Source: DAOTVD01 sp034437075
Lineage (GTDB): Bacteria; Chloroflexota; Anaerolineae; Aggregatilineales; J027
NCBI GenBank assembly: GCA_034437075.1
Contig: DAOTVD010000262.1
Location: 1 to 16,636, forward strand
Length of the DNA stretch: 16,636 nucleotides
Reading direction: 5' to 3'
Every line of letters begins with the position of its first letter. Position 1 is the first letter of the stretch. A model generated the notes under the pieces. It was given only the letters and a program-made list of their open reading frames with translations. It was not told the origin of the DNA and ran no database searches. This document shows positions 12,326 to 16,636 of this stretch, in pieces. Position numbers and translations under genes: made by a program.

Positions 12326-15319
12326 ATGTCTGACGATGCCCGCCAAAACGAAATACGACGCTTGCGGCAACGCCTCGCCGAGCTAGAAGGCTCATCCGCG
12401 CGCGCGGTAAACGCGGATATTCAAAGCCCGGTCATCGACATGATCGGCGCGTTGGTCGTGGTGCTGGATGCCGATGAGCGCATCGTGCGCTTTAACCAGG
12501 CTTGCGAACGCACCACTGGTTATCGCGCTGCTGAAGTGCTGGGCCAGAACATTTTCGATCTGCTCATCCCGCCCGAACAACACCCCGCCACACGCGCCAT
12601 TTGGCAAGCGCTCATGGCAGGCGAACCGACCAACGCCCACGAAAACGATTGGGTTTGCCAAGATGGTTCGTGGCGTCGCTTGGCTTGGCACAATACTCGG
12701 ATGACCGACGCAAGCGGCACTTTTACCTATGTGATCTCTACCGGCGTGGACGTTACCGACGCGCGACAAATCGCCCAGGAAAAAAGCGAGACTGAAGCGC
12801 GCCTGAAAGCCATTATCCGTAACTTTCCGTTCGGGGTCATTTCGATGTTTGACCGGGACAAACGCTATGTTTATATCGACGGCGCGATCTTGCACGCCGA
12901 AGGCTATCAGCCAGAAGACTGGATTGGGCTTTCGCTGAGCGACATTCGCACGGCGGATGTCGTGGCTCAACTAGAACCACGCTGGCAAGCCTTGCTGGCG
13001 GATGGCGAACCGCAAAGTTTCGAAGTCATCGAAGACAACGACCGTTACGATGTCTACCTATACCCCTTGCGGGATGCCGAGGGCGTGGTTATCGCCGGGC
13101 TAAGCTTTTCGATGCGTGTCACCCAACAACGCCGCCACGAACAAGAACTGCAACAAACGCGCGACCAACTGCAAACCATCCTGAAAAATATCCCGGCGAT
13201 GCTGTTCACGCTCGACCAAGAAGGCATCTTTCAGTTGATCGAAGGCCGCGATACCGACTTGCTGGGCTTACCTGCCGAGAATCTGTTGGGCGAATCTTAT
13301 TTCGTGGCGTGCCATGAATTTCCCGCCTTGCTCGCCAACCTTCAACATGCATTTTCAGGCGAAATCTTGCGCACGGTGGAACGCTTTCGCCAGCGTGTCA
13401 TCGACATGCACCTAAGCCCTATCCGCGATGAGGGGGGCAACGTCCAGCGCGTGATTGGCTTCGTGCTGGACATCACCGAAAAAGAAGAAGCGCTGGGCGC
13501 ACTGCGCGCCGAGCGCGACCTAACCAACATCATTCTGGATACGGTCGGCACGCTCATCGTCATGCTGACCCCCACCGGGCATATCGTGCGCGCCAACCGC
13601 ACGTTCGAGCGCCTGATGGGCTACCCGAATGAGCGCCTAAAAGGCGACCACTTTGCCGAGCGCTTCGTAGACCCCGCCAATCGGGAGCCTTTCCAAGATA
13701 TTTTCGACGGCCTGCGCACTGGGATTATGCCCGAAAGCTACGAAAGTATCTGGCGCTCGGCCCAGGGCCGCCGCCGCCTCATCAATTGGTCTAGCGCCCC
13801 GATTATGGATAGCGATAATCAGGTGCGCTATCTGCTGCTCACGGGCGTGGATGTCACCGAAGGCCGCCAGGCTGCCGAACAACTGTACCAGAGTGAAGCG
13901 CGTTTGCGCGCGCTGACCTCCAACTTCCCTAACGGGGATATTTTCATGTTCGACCATGACCTGCGCTATCTCTTTGCAGATGGGACGAACCTGAAAGCAA
14001 AGGGGGCCACGCCGGAGGAGTTTATCGGTAAAACTCTGGAGGCTATTGTGCAGCCAGAAACCGCGCAAATCCTGCGCCCCGTGTGGGAAGCCGCCCTGCG
14101 CGGCGAAAGTCATACGGTAGAGGTTACGCTAGACGACGACATCTACGAGATTCACACGCACCCTATCCCCGGCGAAGATAATACCGTCAGCGCGGGCATG
14201 GCGTTCTCGCAAAAGGTCACCGAGCGCAAACTAGCCGAGCGCGCGCGCCGCCAAGCCACCGAGCGCCTGCTGTTTGTGGTGCGCAATCTGCCCGTGGTGC
14301 TCTATGTGCTAACGCCGGACGGAGAAATTCAGTTGGCCGAAGGGCGCGGCCTGCGCGCCCTAGCGCGGGATGGCTATACCTTGGCTGGCCAAACCTTGCA
14401 AGACGTTTATGCCGACTCCCCCGACATCATCGCCGATTTTGAGGCCGTGCGGGCTGGCGCCGACGTGCATAACTATCGCGAAGCGTGCGACAAACTCTTT
14501 GAGGTCGTCTGGCAGCCCGTGCATTCTACGCAGGGCGTGCTGCAAAATATCATCTGCATTGCCATAGACGTGACCGACAAACGCGAATTTGAATTCGCGC
14601 TGGCCCGCCAAGCCCGCGAGTTGGCCCGCTCTAACCAAGAGCTCGAAAACTTCGCGTATGTCGCCTCGCACGACCTCCAAGAACCCTTGCGCATGGTCAC
14701 CAGTTACTTAAACCTGCTAGAACGGCGCTATAAAGGCCGCCTGGATGCCGAAGCGGATGAGTTCATCGGCTATGCGGTGGATGGTGCCACGCGCATGAAG
14801 AGCCTCATCAACGCCTTGCTAGATTACTCGCGCCTGAACACCGCGCGCGCGCCCTTCGAAAGCGTGGCCCTGGATGAGGTGCTCGCCGAAGTGCTCATCG
14901 ACCTGCAAGTGAGCATCCAAGAAACGAATGCGACGATCAGCGCCGACCCTTTGCCGCAGGTGCAGGGCGAACGTACCCAACTGCGCCGCTTATTGCAAAA
15001 CCTCATCGAAAACGCGCTCAAGTTCCGGCGTGCGGAGGTCGCGCCTCAGATTCACGTAGCCCTCACCAGCGAAACCGACTACGAATGGACGATCAGCGTG
15101 CAGGATAATGGCATCGGTTTCGAGGAAAAATACGGGGAGCGCATTTTTGTCATTTTCCAGCGCTTGCACACCCCAGCAGAATACCCCGGTACGGGGCTGG
15201 GGCTGGCCATGGCCAAGCGCATCATCGAATTACATGGCGGGCGCATCTGGGCCCGGCCCAACCCCGAAACCGGCGCGACCTTCTTTTTTGCTTTGCCCAA
15301 AGACCCTAAGCCGCGCTAG
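12326..15319 (+). CDS. Soluble sensor histidine kinase with six PAS domains
   Basis: It senses a signal through PAS domains, autophosphorylates on His and passes phosphate to a response regulator, very likely the next gene product. The product has 997 residues: a short coiled coil (5-22), six PAS domains at about 34-147, 154-267, 280-387, 399-514, 522-634 and 646-752, then HisKA with ASHDLQEPLR (His782) and an ATPase domain with N box NLIENALKF (Asn892 and Asn896), G1 DNGIGF (927-932) and G2 GTGLGLAMAK (955-964). All catalytic residues are present. No transmembrane helix is seen, so it senses an internal signal. PAS domains 1-3 and 4-6 are related one by one with a shift of about 367 residues, a cassette duplication. 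ATG 12326 has no clear Shine-Dalgarno sequence. The ligand or cofactor cannot be told. Confidence 0.95.
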   Translation: MSDDARQNEIRRLRQRLAELEGSSARAVNADIQSPVIDMIGALVVVLDADERIVRFNQACERTTGYRAAEVLGQNIFDLLIPPEQHPATRAIWQALMAGEPTNAHENDWVCQDGSWRRLAWHNTRMTDASGTFTYVISTGVDVTDARQIAQEKSETEARLKAIIRNFPFGVISMFDRDKRYVYIDGAILHAEGYQPEDWIGLSLSDIRTADVVAQLEPRWQALLADGEPQSFEVIEDNDRYDVYLYPLRDAEGVVIAGLSFSMRVTQQRRHEQELQQTRDQLQTILKNIPAMLFTLDQEGIFQLIEGRDTDLLGLPAENLLGESYFVACHEFPALLANLQHAFSGEILRTVERFRQRVIDMHLSPIRDEGGNVQRVIGFVLDITEKEEALGALRAERDLTNIILDTVGTLIVMLTPTGHIVRANRTFERLMGYPNERLKGDHFAERFVDPANREPFQDIFDGLRTGIMPESYESIWRSAQGRRRLINWSSAPIMDSDNQVRYLLLTGVDVTEGRQAAEQLYQSEARLRALTSNFPNGDIFMFDHDLRYLFADGTNLKAKGATPEEFIGKTLEAIVQPETAQILRPVWEAALRGESHTVEVTLDDDIYEIHTHPIPGEDNTVSAGMAFSQKVTERKLAERARRQATERLLFVVRNLPVVLYVLTPDGEIQLAEGRGLRALARDGYTLAGQTLQDVYADSPDIIADFEAVRAGADVHNYREACDKLFEVVWQPVHSTQGVLQNIICIAIDVTDKREFEFALARQARELARSNQELENFAYVASHDLQEPLRMVTSYLNLLERRYKGRLDAEADEFIGYAVDGATRMKSLINALLDYSRLNTARAPFESVALDEVLAEVLIDLQVSIQETNATISADPLPQVQGERTQLRRLLQNLIENALKFRRAEVAPQIHVALTSETDYEWTISVQDNGIGFEEKYGERIFVIFQRLHTPAEYPGTGLGLAMAKRIIELHGGRIWARPNPETGATFFFALPKDPKPR

Positions 15320-15345
15320 AACGAGAATAAGGAGTACAGCTTACG

Positions 15346-15780
15346 GTGTCCAATAAACCCAGACCCGTTCAGATTCTGTTAGTCGAGGATAATCCGGGCG
15401 ATGTGCGCCTGACCGAAGAAGCCTTGCGCGAGGCCCATATCGCCATGCACATGCACGCCGTGCCCGATGGCCTGGCGGCGCTGGAAAAACTACGCGCGAC
15501 CCCCGACACCCCCGACACGCGCCTGCCCGACATCATCCTGCTAGACCTCAACTTGCCGCGCATGAGCGGCCTGGAATTCTTGCAGACGCTGAAATCTGAC
15601 CCGCATTTGCAGCATTTGCCCGTTATCATCCTCACCACGTCCGATGCCCAGGCAGACATCACCGCGTGCTATCGCCTGGGGGCCAATGCGTATGTCACCA
15701 AGCCAGTGGATTTAGATCATTTTATCCGGGTAGTGCAGACTTTCGAAGAATTTTGGTTTTTCATCGCCAAATTGCCCTAG
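15346..15780 (+). CDS. REC-only response regulator, Rcp1-like
   Basis: It accepts phosphate from the histidine kinase. The 144-residue product is a single receiver domain with the acidic pair Glu14-Asp15 (ILLVEDNPGD), phospho-acceptor Asp67 (ILLDLNLPRMSG), Thr98 (ILTTSD) and Lys119 (YVTKPV), so all key positions are present. There is no output domain. The VEDNPGDVRLTEEAL start and the C-terminal FW end are typical of the Rcp1 type, the partner of phytochrome-like kinases whose HDLQEPLR motif also appears here. The start is GTG 15346, with AAGGAG eleven bases upstream; no closer ATG exists. It follows the kinase by 26 bases, so it is in the same operon. Downstream effect must go through a further protein or phosphorelay not seen in the window. 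Confidence 0.94.
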   Translation: MSNKPRPVQILLVEDNPGDVRLTEEALREAHIAMHMHAVPDGLAALEKLRATPDTPDTRLPDIILLDLNLPRMSGLEFLQTLKSDPHLQHLPVIILTTSDAQADITACYRLGANAYVTKPVDLDHFIRVVQTFEEFWFFIAKLP

Positions 15781-15782
15781 CC

Positions 15783-15811
15783 TGGCCCTGTGTCCGCCCA
15801 TGGGGTATCCT
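15783..15811 (+). promoter_or_regulatory. Weak candidate promoter for the exported SH3-like protein
   Basis: TGGCCC (15783-15788) and TATCCT (15806-15811) are 17 bp apart, and the -10 ends 23 bases before ATG 15835. Matches to consensus are poor (three and four of six). The gene could equally be read from the kinase operon, since no terminator is seen after 15780. Confidence 0.25.
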
Positions 15812-15834
15812 AGAGCGCTGCAAAAGGAGAACCC

Positions 15835-16636
15835 ATGCTCATGCGCCAGTTGATTCGCTTTAGTTATGGTTTATTCACGACGATGTTTTGCCTGGTGGCA
15901 TTCTCGCATACCGTATATGCCCAGGAATTACCGCCCCTATTACGTGAAACCGCCATCAACGACCTGAACCAGCGCCAAACGGGGCTGGGTCGCCCGCTCA
16001 CGTGGTCGTATCGCATCATCACCGCCGACACCAGCGCGCTAGGCTGCGAGCAAGCCGCGCCGGGTGCGCCCCTGGCGGGCGTGCAGCGTGTCTATATTAT
16101 TGATCTGGAATACCCCAACGCCACGTTTACCTACCATATTACCGAGGACGCAGCGCGTCTGGTGCCCTGCACGCCCGGCCTACTAGACCCCATCCCCAGC
16201 AGCGGCTTTACGATCCTACCGCCCACGCCCAGTTTCGCGGCGGATTACGCCTACGCCGCGACCACCTGCGCGGATATATCCGGCCTGGCCGAGCCGCGTT
16301 TGCAGATTGGCGAATTCGGCCTGGTGCGCACCGGCGACCCGGTCCGCTTATACGAAAATTACGCCCCACCCGGCCCGCCGATTGATACCTTGCCGCCCCT
16401 GAGCGTTTTCTTCGTGTTGGCCGGGCCAGAATGCACCGTCGAGCGGGATGTATGGTGGCAGGTCGAGTGGCAGGGAACGCGGGGCTGGCTGCAAGAGTCG
16501 CGCCTGGGGGGCTACTATTTTGCCGACCCTGTTTCATCAACGGCGCTGAATGTGCAGATACCACCCACCCCAACCCCGACCTCCCCCCCCAGCCCGACAC
16601 CGACCGCCACGCTGACGCCCTCGCCCACCGAGACCT
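15835..16636 (+). CDS. Exported SH3-like protein with Thr/Pro-rich tail, 3'-truncated by window end
   Basis: An open frame from ATG 15835 runs to the edge without a stop (267 complete codons). AAGGAG lies five bases upstream, the best ribosome site here. Residues 1-29 are a signal peptide (likely cut VYA-Q). Residues about 40-112 hold a Cys-bounded block (DTSALGCEQ, then RLVPCTPG) that resembles a region common in exported Chloroflexota proteins. Residues about 158-222 look like a bacterial SH3 domain: FGLVRTGDPVRLYEN, FFVLAGPEC, WWQVEWQGTRGWLQES. From 242 a TPTPTSPPSPTPT-type linker begins and continues beyond the window. SH3-like domains often bind cell-wall peptides. It may be a wall-bound or surface protein; anything after the linker is unseen. 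Confidence 0.85.
   Translation, partial: MLMRQLIRFSYGLFTTMFCLVAFSHTVYAQELPPLLRETAINDLNQRQTGLGRPLTWSYRIITADTSALGCEQAAPGAPLAGVQRVYIIDLEYPNATFTYHITEDAARLVPCTPGLLDPIPSSGFTILPPTPSFAADYAYAATTCADISGLAEPRLQIGEFGLVRTGDPVRLYENYAPPGPPIDTLPPLSVFFVLAGPECTVERDVWWQVEWQGTRGWLQESRLGGYYFADPVSSTALNVQIPPTPTPTSPPSPTPTATLTPSPTET

Overview
The window looks like chromosomal DNA of a member of the Chloroflexota, probably of the Anaerolineae type. This is an inference from protein style. Several exported proteins carry long Thr/Pro-rich (TPTP-type) linkers. There is a LysM-glycosidase, a LytR-CpsA-Psr (LCP) protein and an SH3-like exported protein with a Cys-rich region typical of that phylum. Cytosolic signalling proteins are many (Ser/Thr kinase, FHA, a multi-PAS histidine kinase). 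No rRNA, tRNA, CRISPR array, transposase or phage gene is visible, and no gene-free stretch reaches 300 bases.

Layout. Bases 1-39 are the end of an upstream membrane-type gene. At 150-1943 a Ser/Thr protein kinase, a small single-helix membrane protein and a GNAT acetyltransferase form a plausible operon. At 2060-2971 there is an exported protein of unknown function with an acidic tail and its own promoter and terminator. An LCP protein (3051-4625, minus) runs convergent to it. A 70-residue two-helix membrane protein (4812-5024), an exported two-LysM glycosidase (5149-6726) and an exported TAP-like alpha/beta hydrolase (6890-8806) follow on the plus strand. The first two have clear intrinsic terminators. 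A convergent intergenic region (8807-9080) is filled with a 54-bp tandem repeat and GC-rich REP-like palindromes.

Bases 9081-12125 (minus) hold the least ordinary locus. Its first gene encodes a ubiquitin-like (YukD-type) + FHA + TIR-like fusion. Two small proteins follow in tight coupling, resembling DUF4304 and DUF2867. Further downstream is a cytosolic serine hydrolase. The TIR-like domain appears to lack the usual catalytic glutamate, and the operon promoter is placed so that the mRNA should be leaderless.

Bases 12326-15780 encode a soluble histidine kinase with six PAS domains, arranged as a duplicated three-PAS cassette, and its REC-only response regulator of the Rcp1 type. An exported SH3-like protein starts at 15835 and runs off the window.

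How the genes may work together. The exported proteins suggest cell-envelope maintenance: LCP, LysM-glycosidase, SH3-like protein and hydrolase. The cytosolic proteins suggest two phosphosignalling routes, Ser/Thr kinase with FHA reader and histidine kinase with response regulator. Promoters share a recognisable pattern close to TTGCCA - 17 bp - TACAAT. Functional links between the regions are inference.
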